The notes: generated by a model not told the origin, from the letters alone. 9,209 nucleotides of DNA from an uncultured Oscillospiraceae bacterium (GCA_947522735.1 CANNTZ010000080.1:1-9209); one strand, 5' to 3'. Counted from the first letter of the stretch, positions 1 through 6,454 are shown. Numbers and translations: made by a program.

Positions 1-910
1 GTAGCGGATCGTTGTGTACCTCTATGATAAGCCCGTCGGCTCCGCAGGCGGCGGCCGCAAGCGCCATTGGTGGGACAAGGCGTGCGATGCCGGTCGCGTG
101 GCTGGGGTCAACGATGACGGGCAGATGGGTCAGCTCATGCAGCATCGGAACGGCGGCGAGATCAAGGGTATTGCGGGTGTAATCGTCGAAGGTGCGGATG
201 CCGCGCTCGCAGAGAATGACCTGCTCGTTGCCGCTGGCCATGATGTATTCGGCGCTCATCAGCAGCTCCTTGAGGGTGTTTGCAAGCCCGCGCTTGAGCA
301 GCACCGGCTTTCCGGTTTTGCCAAGCTCGCGCAGCAGGTCGAAATTTTGCATGTTGCGAGCGCCGACCTGCAATACGTCCACGTCCTCGAACAGCGGAAG
401 ATCCGCGACGCTCATGATTTCGGTGACGATTGGCAGCCCTGTTTCGCGCCGCGCTGTCTTGAGCAGCTCGATGCCCTTGCCGCGAAGCCCCTGGAAGTCG
501 TAGGGCGAGGTGCGCGGCTTGAAAGCGCCGCCGCGCAGCATGCTCGCGCCCGAGGCCTTGACCGCTTTCGCAACGCCGACAATCTGCTCCTCGCTCTCGA
601 CCGAGCAGGGGCCGGCGATCATGCAGAAATTTCCTCCGCCAATCTTCACCCCGCTCACCTGCACGACGGTGTCGTCAGGGTGGAATTTGCGGTTGCAGCA
701 TTTGAAGGTCTCGGTGACGCGCTTGACCGAATCCACTATATCAAGGCTCTCCACCAGCTCCATGTCCACTTTAGTCGTGTCGCCGATAAGGCCGAGCACC
801 GTCTGGTATTCGCCCTTTGAGACGTGGACGCCAAGCCCCATATTCTCGAACCAGCGTATTATCTGTTGCTGCTTTTCCTCGTTTGCGTTTGCCTTTAATA
901 CGACGATCAT
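1..910 (-). CDS. aroF: 3-deoxy-7-phosphoheptulonate (DAHP) synthase, C-terminus cut by window edge
   Basis: The enzyme condenses phosphoenolpyruvate with erythrose 4-phosphate, the entry step of the cytoplasmic shikimate pathway. 303 residues are visible; relatives run to about 335-340, so roughly 35 are missing. Residues 1-70 resemble the small ferredoxin-like (ACT-like) regulatory domain of the Thermotoga/Bacillus-type enzyme, which in relatives mediates feedback inhibition by Tyr or Phe. The barrel follows, with AGPCSVE (99-105, metal-ligand Cys102), the PEP-binding RGGAFKPRTSPY (126-137), QVGARN (181-186), KRG (207-209), DPSHATG (268-274, metal-ligand His271) and IIEVH (295-299, metal-ligand Glu297). 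The start is the ATG at 908-910, with GGAGG 7 nt upstream. The family assignment is very secure. The gene lies behind an attenuator-like leader (terminator at 975-1014, leader peptide at 1044-1118), which suggests control by Tyr/Phe supply in addition to feedback inhibition. Confidence 0.96.
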   Translation of the reverse strand, partial: MIVVLKANANEEKQQQIIRWFENMGLGVHVSKGEYQTVLGLIGDTTKVDMELVESLDIVDSVKRVTETFKCCNRKFHPDDTVVQVSGVKIGGGNFCMIAGPCSVESEEQIVGVAKAVKASGASMLRGGAFKPRTSPYDFQGLRGKGIELLKTARRETGLPIVTEIMSVADLPLFEDVDVLQVGARNMQNFDLLRELGKTGKPVLLKRGLANTLKELLMSAEYIMASGNEQVILCERGIRTFDDYTRNTLDLAAVPMLHELTHLPVIVDPSHATGIARLVPPMALAAAACGADGLIIEVHNDPL

Positions 911-974
911 ATCCGTTCCTCCATTGCCGCCATGTAGTGTGCCCGCCAGAATAACTGACGCGGCTTGTCCGGCC

Positions 975-1014
975 AAAACAAAAAGTGCGGCACCGGTGTA
1001 ACCTGTGCCGCACT
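975..1014 (-). terminator. Intrinsic terminator in the aroF leader (attenuator stem)
   Basis: On the minus strand, AGTGCGGCAC (1014-1005) and GTGCCGCACT (993-984) form a perfect 10-bp stem. Inside the loop, GGT and ACC can add three more pairs. A T-rich tract (TTTTTGTTTT) follows at once. It lies between the leader peptide stop and the DAHP synthase start, so it would stop transcription before the structural gene. This is the expected place for an attenuator rather than the end of a gene. Confidence 0.93.
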
Positions 1015-1093
1015 GGAAATTTGAACCTGTCAGCTCACGTGCATCACAAATTACCCCTACTGTCGGCGACAGTAAAGCTGAAGTAGCGGTAAT
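1003..1093 (-). promoter_or_regulatory. Attenuator: mutually exclusive 1:2 hairpin and 2:3 antiterminator
   Basis: Arm 1, ATTACCGCTACT (1093-1082), covers the Tyr codons of the leader peptide and pairs 11 of 12 with arm 2, AGTAGGGGTAAT (1061-1050). Arm 2 overlaps GGTAATTTG (1055-1047), which pairs 8 of 9 with CAAATTTCC (1023-1015), directly abutting the terminator stem. Beyond an internal loop, CTGTcGCCG (1072-1064) can pair with CGGCACAG (1010-1003), most of which lies in the upstream terminator arm; one C is bulged. A ribosome stalled at Tyr/Phe codons would mask arm 1, free arm 2, and favour the antiterminator. A ribosome reaching the stop codon would cover arm 2 and let the terminator fold. 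The pairings are read from the sequence; folding energies were not computed and the mechanism is inferred. Confidence 0.8.
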
Positions 1094-1118
1094 AATTGAC
1101 GCAAAGGATGCTGTTCAT
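1044..1118 (-). CDS. Aromatic-rich leader peptide (24 aa) upstream of DAHP synthase
   Basis: A 24-codon reading frame starts at the ATG at 1116-1118, with GGAG 9 nt upstream (1128-1131), and ends in TGA at 1044-1046. Residues 8-15 read NYYRYFSF: three Tyr and two Phe codons (1074-1094) lie within seven codons, and there is no Trp. It sits about 30 nt downstream of a near-consensus promoter and just before the terminator of the aroF leader. The Tyr codons coincide with the first arm of the competing hairpin. Its role is very likely to sense charged tRNA-Tyr and tRNA-Phe through ribosome stalling, not to make a stable product. It resembles classic amino acid leader peptides in design, but I do not recognise the sequence as a named one. 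Confidence 0.85.
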   Translation of the reverse strand: MNSILCVNYYRYFSFTVADSRGNL

Positions 1119-1154
1119 GATGTGTTTCTCCGGGCGATTTTTAGCTTGTATAGA

Positions 1155-1183
1155 ATTATATCAACTTTTTCGGGGAAAGTCAA
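1155..1183 (-). promoter_or_regulatory. Strong sigma-A-type promoter of the aroF leader transcript
   Basis: On the minus strand, the -35 box TTGACT (1183-1178) and the perfect -10 box TATAAT (1160-1155) are separated by exactly 17 nt. A TGA just before the -10 gives an extended -10 (TGn). Transcription should begin near 1148, about 30 nt before the leader peptide ATG. Its strength fits a gene controlled after initiation, by attenuation. Confidence 0.9.
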
Positions 1184-1243
1184 TACCCAGAGCTATCTAT
1201 TTTTTGCATTACGTGTGTTAACATAAAATCCACAGGCAATGTC

Positions 1244-1272
1244 TTTACTTTTTGCGCGCTCTTTGGTATAAT
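1244..1272 (+). promoter_or_regulatory. Promoter of the SGNH hydrolase/lipoprotein unit
   Basis: A perfect TATAAT (1267-1272) is preceded by TGG, an extended -10, and lies 17 nt after a TTTACT -35 box (1244-1249, 4 of 6 matches). Transcription should start near 1279. This rules out the in-frame ATG at 1252 as translation start and supports the ATG at 1303. It is divergent from the aroF leader promoter, with about 60 nt between the two -35 boxes. Confidence 0.8.
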
Positions 1273-1302
1273 ATCAGAAAAAGCCGGTCAGAGGTCTGCA
1301 AG

Positions 1303-2175
1303 ATGTCCAAAAGTATCTACTCAAATAAAAAGAAAAATACGGGCTTCGGGATAATCTATTTTGTATCGTTTCTGTTCATCCTTTTGTTGTCTTTTGTGCT
1401 CGCCACCATATGGCAGCGCAGCGAGGACAACGCGCTCGTCTCAACCTCATCCGTGCCGGAGAGCACCGCCACATCGCAGACGTCGGGGCAGACAGAGGCT
1501 TCCGAGATCTCCGAAAGTGCTGAGGAGAGCCGGAGCTCTTCTATCGACTACAGCTCCGTCACCCTTGTGCCGGAGCTTGACCGCGTGACGAGCGAATACT
1601 TTGACGACGCGGTCTTTATCGGCGATTCCATCACCGAGGGCATCAAGACCTACGGGATGATGACTAATTCGACCGTCATCGCCGCCACCGGAATCAACCT
1701 CTCGACAATTGCCACGAGCGCCGTTGTCAAGACGGCGAACGGCAGAGTCACGGTGCTCGACGCGCTGGGACAGTATCCGGATACCGGAAAGATATACCTT
1801 CTGCTTGGCGCAAACGGCATCGCGTGGATGGAAAAGGACAGCTTCATACAGCTTTACGGCGATTTTGTCAGGGCGTTGAAAGAGAAGTGCCCGGACGCGC
1901 TTATATATATCCAGTCCATCTTCCCGATAAACGAGGAGAAGTTTGCGAAGCACTATGATTCGCAGATAACCAACGAGAAGATAGCCGAATACAACGACGC
2001 ACTGCTAAGGCTTGCGAAGGAGCTGGGCGTCTATTATCTCAACGTCTCCGAGGTCATAGCAGATGCAAGCGGCGCGCTCTCCGGCGACGCCACCACAGAC
2101 GGTATGCACATTGGCACCGACTACTACGAAAAGTGGTTCAACTATCTTAAAAAGCACGCCGTACCCACCACCTGA
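1303..2175 (+). CDS. Membrane-anchored SGNH/GDSL-family hydrolase
   Basis: The protein has 290 residues and is probably an extracellular esterase or acylhydrolase tethered to the membrane. A short Lys-rich cytoplasmic tail is followed by one membrane segment (about 14-36), a Ser/Thr/Glu-rich linker (about 40-85), then the SGNH fold. Block I is GDSIT with nucleophile Ser109; block II is ATGIN (Gly130); block III is GANG (169-172), with the oxyanion Asn171 kept but the usual following Asp replaced by Gly; block V is DGMH (266-269), giving the Asp266/His269 partners. The start at 1303 is chosen because GAGG lies 8 nt upstream and the promoter overlaps the earlier in-frame ATG. It is followed 55 nt later by a DUF4358-like lipoprotein gene, probably co-transcribed. 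Substrate unknown; a cell-wall or exopolysaccharide acyl group is a guess. Confidence 0.87.
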   Translation: MSKSIYSNKKKNTGFGIIYFVSFLFILLLSFVLATIWQRSEDNALVSTSSVPESTATSQTSGQTEASEISESAEESRSSSIDYSSVTLVPELDRVTSEYFDDAVFIGDSITEGIKTYGMMTNSTVIAATGINLSTIATSAVVKTANGRVTVLDALGQYPDTGKIYLLLGANGIAWMEKDSFIQLYGDFVRALKEKCPDALIYIQSIFPINEEKFAKHYDSQITNEKIAEYNDALLRLAKELGVYYLNVSEVIADASGALSGDATTDGMHIGTDYYEKWFNYLKKHAVPTT

Positions 2176-2230
2176 TGAGGAAGCGGCTGCAAGATAAAAC
2201 AAATCCATGTGTCAAAAAGGAGCTTATATC

Positions 2231-2704
2231 ATGACAAAAAAGATCATTGCGCTCGCACTTTCGCTCATTCTCTCACTTTGCCTGTTTGCGGGCTGCGCGG
2301 GCTCGTCAGATAAGGATATCGACGGCGATGCACTCTATTCGGATTTGAGGACTCTCGAATTTGCAGATGAGCTTGTCGATATGGATATGGCTGCGATAGA
2401 GAATTATTACTTCTTCGACGATACCGGCGTGATCGAAAAGGCCCGTGTCTGCAAGAGCGCCAGCGGCGCCACCGCGGAGGAGATAGCCGTCATCACCGTC
2501 AAGTCCTCCTCCGACGCCGAGGCTGTCAAAAAGGCGCTCCGGATGCGCGTTGACGACCTCGCCTTCAGCTTCGAGAACTACGTTCCTGCCGAGATGGATA
2601 AGATCAACAGCGCCATCGTGACCTCCAGTGGCCGCACCGTAGTTCTCGCCGTCATCGACGACCCGGACAGCGCGCAGGCCGTCATCGACAAATATTTCAA
2701 ATAA
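2231..2704 (+). CDS. DUF4358-like lipoprotein
   Basis: The 157-residue protein begins with a lipoprotein signal peptide: MTKK, a hydrophobic stretch (5-20) and LFAGC, giving lipidation at Cys22 and an outer-face membrane location. The mature part resembles the DUF4358 family of Clostridia, with a GATAEEIAV-type segment, a run of alternating charged helix residues, and FENYVP before a C-terminal strand. Function unknown. I chose the ATG at 2231 because AAGGAG lies 8 nt upstream and the signal peptide then starts normally; an in-frame ATG at 2207 would put eight non-signal residues in front. It is the second gene of the unit with the SGNH hydrolase, so both may act at the cell surface. The DUF number is from memory of the family pattern and needs a profile search. 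Confidence 0.83.
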   Translation: MTKKIIALALSLILSLCLFAGCAGSSDKDIDGDALYSDLRTLEFADELVDMDMAAIENYYFFDDTGVIEKARVCKSASGATAEEIAVITVKSSSDAEAVKKALRMRVDDLAFSFENYVPAEMDKINSAIVTSSGRTVVLAVIDDPDSAQAVIDKYFK

Positions 2705-2733
2705 GTCCGGCGAAAAAAACGAAAGCGCAGCAG

Positions 2734-2773
2734 AGGCTGAGGCAGGGTTAAGGCTTCCTGCCTCAGCCTTTTT
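2734..2773 (+). terminator. Intrinsic terminator after the lipoprotein gene
   Basis: AGGCTGAGGCAGG (2734-2746) and CCTGCCTCAGCCT (2757-2769) form a perfect 13-bp stem around a 10-nt loop, followed by a TTTTT run (2769-2773). It lies 30 nt beyond the lipoprotein stop codon and ends the plus-strand unit. Confidence 0.93.
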
Positions 2774-2793
2774 CACAGACTGAAAAAGCATGA

Positions 2794-2829
2794 CCCCTCC
2801 GGCGGATATGAGCTGCCGGAGGGGTTTTT
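2794..2829 (+). terminator. Second hairpin terminator between the convergent units
   Basis: CCCCTCCGGC (2794-2803) and GCCGGAGGGG (2815-2824) form a 10-bp GC-rich stem followed by TTTTT (2825-2829). On the plus strand it is a backup to the preceding terminator. Read on the minus strand it lies 35 nt past the transporter stop codon, with a T run six bases beyond the stem. It may therefore act, more weakly, as the terminator of the minus-strand operon. Confidence 0.85.
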
Positions 2830-2863
2830 GTGACAGTGGATAAGCGTTGAGAACCGTCTGGTG

Positions 2864-4132
2864 TCAGCCAAGAAGCACCAGCAGAAACTGCGAGACGAGC
2901 ACGACGGCAAGCAGCGCTATCGGGTAGGTCGCGGCATAGGCAGAGGCGACCTCGTCGGTGCCGGACACGCCGATGAGCGTGCCGAGCGCCGGGGTGGAGG
3001 TCATGCCGCCGGTGATGGAGCCGAGATTGTTGAGCAGGCTGAGCTTGAGCACATACTTCGCGAATAAATAGCCCACAATCATCGGGACGATAGTCATCGC
3101 CATGCCGTAGAGGAAGTAGACCGCCTTGAAGTACTGCACGAACTTTGCGCCGCCCGCAACTCCCGCGCCGATGAGGAACAGCATGAGTCCCAGCTCGCGG
3201 AGAGTTTCGAGCATCTTCTTGTTGGGGGTCACGTTGATTGGCCCAAAATGTGCGAAATGTCCGAAGAGGAGCGCCGTGATGAGTGCGCCGCCGGTGGTGG
3301 TCAGCGAGAAGGTGTTTCCGGCAAGGCCCTGAGAGGTCAGGGGAACCTTGATGGAGCCGACAAAGATGCCGATGAGCGCCGCAAACGTGAACGCCGCAAG
3401 CCCGACCGGATCGATGTCGATGAGCTTGCCCTCATACTTTTTGCGCTCGCCGATGTCAACGGAGATCAGCTTGGCGCGCTCCTCGTCCATGTTTGCCTTT
3501 GCGAGCTTCGGCACAAGCTGAACGAACAGCACCACGCCGACAACGCCGAACAGATATGCTATGCCGTGGCCGACGGTCACAGCCGCCTCATAGGAAGCGG
3601 ACTTCGCGGGATCGGAGCCGAACAGGTTCTCAACGGTGGATTTTGCCGCGGAGAACGCCGGTGTGCTGGTGAGCGCGCCGGAGAGGATGCCGTCCAGCAT
3701 CGCGACGAAGGTGGTCTGATCCGGCTCCGTGCTTCTGCCGATAAAGAAGCAGGCGACACATGTGAGACTGCCCGATAGGATGATAATGATGCCAAGCAGT
3801 ATATAGGACTTGAAGTTCTTTTTAAGATTCTTAAAGAAATTGGGGCCTGCAATGAAGCCGACCGAGGTGACAAAGAAGATAAGGCCGATGTTCTCGATTA
3901 TTTTGAGCGCCTGTGTCTCATAGGATACGTCCGAAACGACCAGAGCGCGAGCGATATCGCCGGAAAAGACGGCGCCAAAGACAAGCGCCACAATGAACAC
4001 GCCTGCCGTTCCAAGCGATACTCCCTTTATGGTAATGCGTCCGAGCAGATAGCCGAGCGTCGCGATGGTCATGACCGCGAACATCAGAAAGGTTATGCTC
4101 TGTATCGACACTACCCCGTCAAAAATACTCAT
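2864..4132 (-). CDS. Aspartate-alanine exchanger (AspT/YidE)-family transporter without RCK domains
   Basis: A 422-residue polytopic membrane protein made of two similar halves. The hallmark is repeated: SGALTSTPAFSAA (151-163) and GGMTSTPALGTL (375-386), each after a block of membrane segments. This matches the Asp-Al_Ex / YidE-YbjL duplication family, whose known member AspT swaps aspartate for alanine. Classic members have about 540-560 residues because two TrkA-C (RCK) domains lie between the halves. Here the link (about 208-243) is short and charged, so those domains are absent. It is the last gene of the operon, 19 nt after the fumarate-reductase-like flavoprotein gene, with AAGGAG 9 nt before its ATG. 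From context I infer a dicarboxylate exchanger (for example fumarate or aspartate in, succinate out). The family is clear; the substrate is inference. Confidence 0.85.
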   Translation of the reverse strand: MSIFDGVVSIQSITFLMFAVMTIATLGYLLGRITIKGVSLGTAGVFIVALVFGAVFSGDIARALVVSDVSYETQALKIIENIGLIFFVTSVGFIAGPNFFKNLKKNFKSYILLGIIIILSGSLTCVACFFIGRSTEPDQTTFVAMLDGILSGALTSTPAFSAAKSTVENLFGSDPAKSASYEAAVTVGHGIAYLFGVVGVVLFVQLVPKLAKANMDEERAKLISVDIGERKKYEGKLIDIDPVGLAAFTFAALIGIFVGSIKVPLTSQGLAGNTFSLTTTGGALITALLFGHFAHFGPINVTPNKKMLETLRELGLMLFLIGAGVAGGAKFVQYFKAVYFLYGMAMTIVPMIVGYLFAKYVLKLSLLNNLGSITGGMTSTPALGTLIGVSGTDEVASAYAATYPIALLAVVLVSQFLLVLLG

Positions 4133-4151
4133 CTCAAATTACTCCTTCAAA

Positions 4152-5765
4152 TTACTTTTCGAGCCTGGGATTGCCGTGGGTGTAAGTCGGAAGGAGCTTC
4201 GGGGATACCTCGGTTCCGGTGATTCCGGCCTCTTTGCGCATGTTTTCAAATTTCTCGATGTGGTCAAGGGTAAGTCTGCCGACGTTGACGTCCCTGCACC
4301 TCGCCGCGGCGTGCTGGCCTGCGTTGCGTCCGAATACGATGACGTCGAGCAGCGAGTTGCCCATCAGGCGGTTGCGGCCGTGGATGCCTCCGACTGCCTC
4401 GCCTGCGACGAACAGGTTGCCCACAACGGTGGAGCTGCCGTCTACGTTGATGTCGATCCCGCCGTTCTGATAGTGCAGCGTCGGATATACGAGGATCGGC
4501 TCCTTGCGGATATCGATGCCGTATTTGTCGAACATCCTCATCATCGCGGGGATACGGCGCTCAATGGTGCCCTCGCCGCCGATTTTCTCGATCATCGGGG
4601 TGTCGAGCCATACGCCGAGCCCGCTGCCGGTCTGGACGCCGTTGCCTCTCGCGCCGCACTCGCGGATGATGGAGGCTGCGGCGACGTCGCGGGTTTCGAG
4701 CGGGTGCATGAACACCTTGCCGTCGCGGTTGACCAGCTTTGCGCCAAGGGAGCGCACCTTTTCGGTGACGAGCGCGCCGAAGATCTGCTCCGGATAGGCC
4801 GCGCCGGTCGGATGGTATTGGAGGGTGTCGGCGTAGAGCAGCCTTGCGCCCACGCGGTAGCCGAGGACAAGTCCGTCGGCGGTGGCGCCGTAGTGGTTGG
4901 AGGTCGGGAAGCCCTGATAGTGCATACGCCCCGCCCCGCCGGTGGCGATTATGATGGTCTTCGCGCGTGCGACGAGCAGCTCATGGGTCTCCATGTTCAT
5001 CAGGACGGCGCCGGCCGCGTTGCCGTTTTCATCGAGAATCAGCTCGACTGCCGCGGTGAAATCGACGACGGGGATATCGCGGTTGAGAACCTCGTCGCGC
5101 AGTGTGCGCATGATCTCCGCGCCGGAGTAGTCGCGCGCCGCGTGCATACGCTTGCGGGAGGTGCCGCCGCCGTGGGTGGTTATCATGTTGCCCTCGGCGT
5201 CCTTGTCAAATTCGACGCCAAGCCCGCTGAGCCACTGTATGGCCTCGGGCGCATCGCAGACGAGCTTTTCGAGCAGCTCGCGCTTTGCGGCAAAGTGGCC
5301 GCCGCCGTAGGCGTCCACAAAGTGGATGGCGGGGGAGTCGTTAGGCTTGTCGGCAGCCTGTATGCCGCCCTCGGCCATCATGGTGTTCGCATCGCCGATG
5401 CGCAGCTTGGTGACGATCATGACGTTTGCGCCCGCCTCGTTGGCCTCGATGGCCGCGGAGGAGCCGGCTCCGCCACCGCCGATGATGAGCACGTCCACGT
5501 CGTAGTCTGGACGGGTCAGATCGACGTCGTCCGCCTTGATGCGGCTATGTGCCTGAAGCATTGCGGCAAGCTCCTTCGGCACCTTTTCACCGGCGTTGGG
5601 GCCAATCCTGAGCACGTCGAACTCATCCTGTCTGTAGTCGGGATGATATGCGGCGAGCAGCTCGTCCTTCTCCTGAGCGGTCATGCGAACCGGCTCATAG
5701 GCGATGTTTGCGTCGCGGGCAGCCTCGACTGCCTTTATCGAATTTAATATTTCTTCGGAATACAT
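4152..5765 (-). CDS. Fumarate reductase/succinate dehydrogenase-type flavoprotein subunit
   Basis: The 537-residue soluble flavoprotein probably reduces fumarate or a similar unsaturated carboxylate. A Rossmann FAD site IIGGGGAGSSAA (94-105) comes after an unusual N-terminal extension of about 88 residues. The FrdA/SdhA active-site set looks complete: YHPTG (His318), TEKVRS (Thr334, Glu335), TRDVAAA (Arg359), HYQNGG (His431) and HGRNRLMGNS (Arg466). The His that binds FAD covalently in membrane FrdA/SdhA is replaced by Asn127 (DANTMMAEGG), so FAD should be non-covalent. Only about 50 residues follow the last FAD motif, so most of the C-terminal helical domain of FrdA is absent. It is not a typical L-aspartate oxidase: the EGGHS-type segment reads GGGTS. 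The start at 5765 has AGGAGG 9 nt upstream, and the gene follows the FrdB-like gene by 14 nt. The fold is certain; fumarate as substrate is likely, not proven. Confidence 0.88.
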   Translation of the reverse strand: MYSEEILNSIKAVEAARDANIAYEPVRMTAQEKDELLAAYHPDYRQDEFDVLRIGPNAGEKVPKELAAMLQAHSRIKADDVDLTRPDYDVDVLIIGGGGAGSSAAIEANEAGANVMIVTKLRIGDANTMMAEGGIQAADKPNDSPAIHFVDAYGGGHFAAKRELLEKLVCDAPEAIQWLSGLGVEFDKDAEGNMITTHGGGTSRKRMHAARDYSGAEIMRTLRDEVLNRDIPVVDFTAAVELILDENGNAAGAVLMNMETHELLVARAKTIIIATGGAGRMHYQGFPTSNHYGATADGLVLGYRVGARLLYADTLQYHPTGAAYPEQIFGALVTEKVRSLGAKLVNRDGKVFMHPLETRDVAAASIIRECGARGNGVQTGSGLGVWLDTPMIEKIGGEGTIERRIPAMMRMFDKYGIDIRKEPILVYPTLHYQNGGIDINVDGSSTVVGNLFVAGEAVGGIHGRNRLMGNSLLDVIVFGRNAGQHAAARCRDVNVGRLTLDHIEKFENMRKEAGITGTEVSPKLLPTYTHGNPRLEK

Positions 5766-5779
5766 TCTTCGCGCCCTCC

Positions 5780-6454
5780 TTATTTCTCAATCTCACGGTG
5801 GTTGTAAAGCTCTTTGAGCTCCTCGACCGGCTTTTGCATCAGAGCCTCCATCAGCTCTCTGAAGGTGCCGTCCTTTATCTCCTTGACCCGGCTTTCGAGA
5901 TGCTTGCAGTCGGGCGCGATATATTTGCCGTTGAGACGGCGCGCGAGCATCGCGACCTGCGGATGGGAGATGCCGGCCGGGCAGCGGGAGGAGCATACGC
6001 CGCACATGACGCAGTCGAAGGATTCCTCGGCGCATTTGGCGTATTCGCCGCGCTGAGCATAGGCGATATACTGCATGACGTTGAGCCCCTGAGTGCAGCT
6101 CTTGGTGCAGGCGTTGCAGCCGATGCAGGAGTAGATCTCGGGATAGAGCTGCATCATAATCTGCTCGGAGGGGGAGATTTTTTCAATGTCATAAACCGCC
6201 TTGACAAGAGGGAAGAACGGCAGAGTGGCGATATACATGTCGTTTTCCACCTTGGTCTGGCAGGCAAGACATACCTTCAGCTCGCGGTCGCCCTTGATGC
6301 GGTAGATTGTCGCGCAGGCGCCGCAGAAGCCGTTGCGGCAGCCGCAGCCGCGCACAAGCTGGTATCCGGCGTATTCCATCGCGCACATGATCGTCAGGTT
6401 GTCCGGAACCTCATAGCGTTTTCCGAACAGATATATGTTTACCATCTTTTCCAT
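5780..6454 (-). CDS. FrdB-like iron-sulfur subunit ([2Fe-2S] plus two [4Fe-4S])
   Basis: A 224-residue electron-transfer protein that should feed the neighbouring flavoprotein. Residues 5-70 are a ferredoxin-type [2Fe-2S] domain with RGCGCRNGFCGAC (likely ligands Cys39, Cys44, Cys47) and Cys62 (a further Cys at 65). An alpha-helical ferredoxin domain follows with two full motifs: CIGCNACTKSC (110-120) and CVMCGVCSSRCP (148-159). Membrane FrdB/SdhB proteins usually have the second site as [3Fe-4S]; here four regularly spaced cysteines predict [4Fe-4S], a better fit to a low-potential, non-quinone donor. No CCG (HdrB-like) domain is present, unlike TfrB of methanogens. The ATG at 6454 is preferred because GAAGG and GGAG lie just upstream; an earlier in-frame ATG at 6499 would overlap the preceding gene. 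Confidence 0.86.
   Translation of the reverse strand: MEKMVNIYLFGKRYEVPDNLTIMCAMEYAGYQLVRGCGCRNGFCGACATIYRIKGDRELKVCLACQTKVENDMYIATLPFFPLVKAVYDIEKISPSEQIMMQLYPEIYSCIGCNACTKSCTQGLNVMQYIAYAQRGEYAKCAEESFDCVMCGVCSSRCPAGISHPQVAMLARRLNGKYIAPDCKHLESRVKEIKDGTFRELMEALMQKPVEELKELYNHREIEK

Noticed and set aside
14..820. A 268-codon plus-strand frame at the left end
   Set aside because: Antisense shadow of the DAHP synthase gene, which reads through to the window edge with full family motifs.
911..1154. A T-box or other riboswitch in the aroF leader
   Set aside because: I saw no T-box sequence or specifier loop; the small frame rich in Tyr/Phe codons and the competing stems explain the leader better.
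1252..1302. Upstream in-frame ATG as start of the SGNH hydrolase
   Set aside because: The -10 box at 1267-1272 lies downstream of it and no ribosome binding site precedes it; the ATG at 1303 has GAGG at the right distance.
4065..5747. A 560-codon open frame on the plus strand, antisense to the flavoprotein gene
   Set aside because: It mirrors the codon structure of the minus-strand gene, has no recognisable domain, and the minus-strand frame has a complete FrdA-type motif set and a good ribosome binding site.
4152..5765. L-aspartate oxidase (NadB) as identity of the flavoprotein
   Set aside because: The NadB-type EGGHS segment is GGGTS here, most of the C-terminal domain is absent, and the neighbours are redox carriers rather than nadA or nadC.
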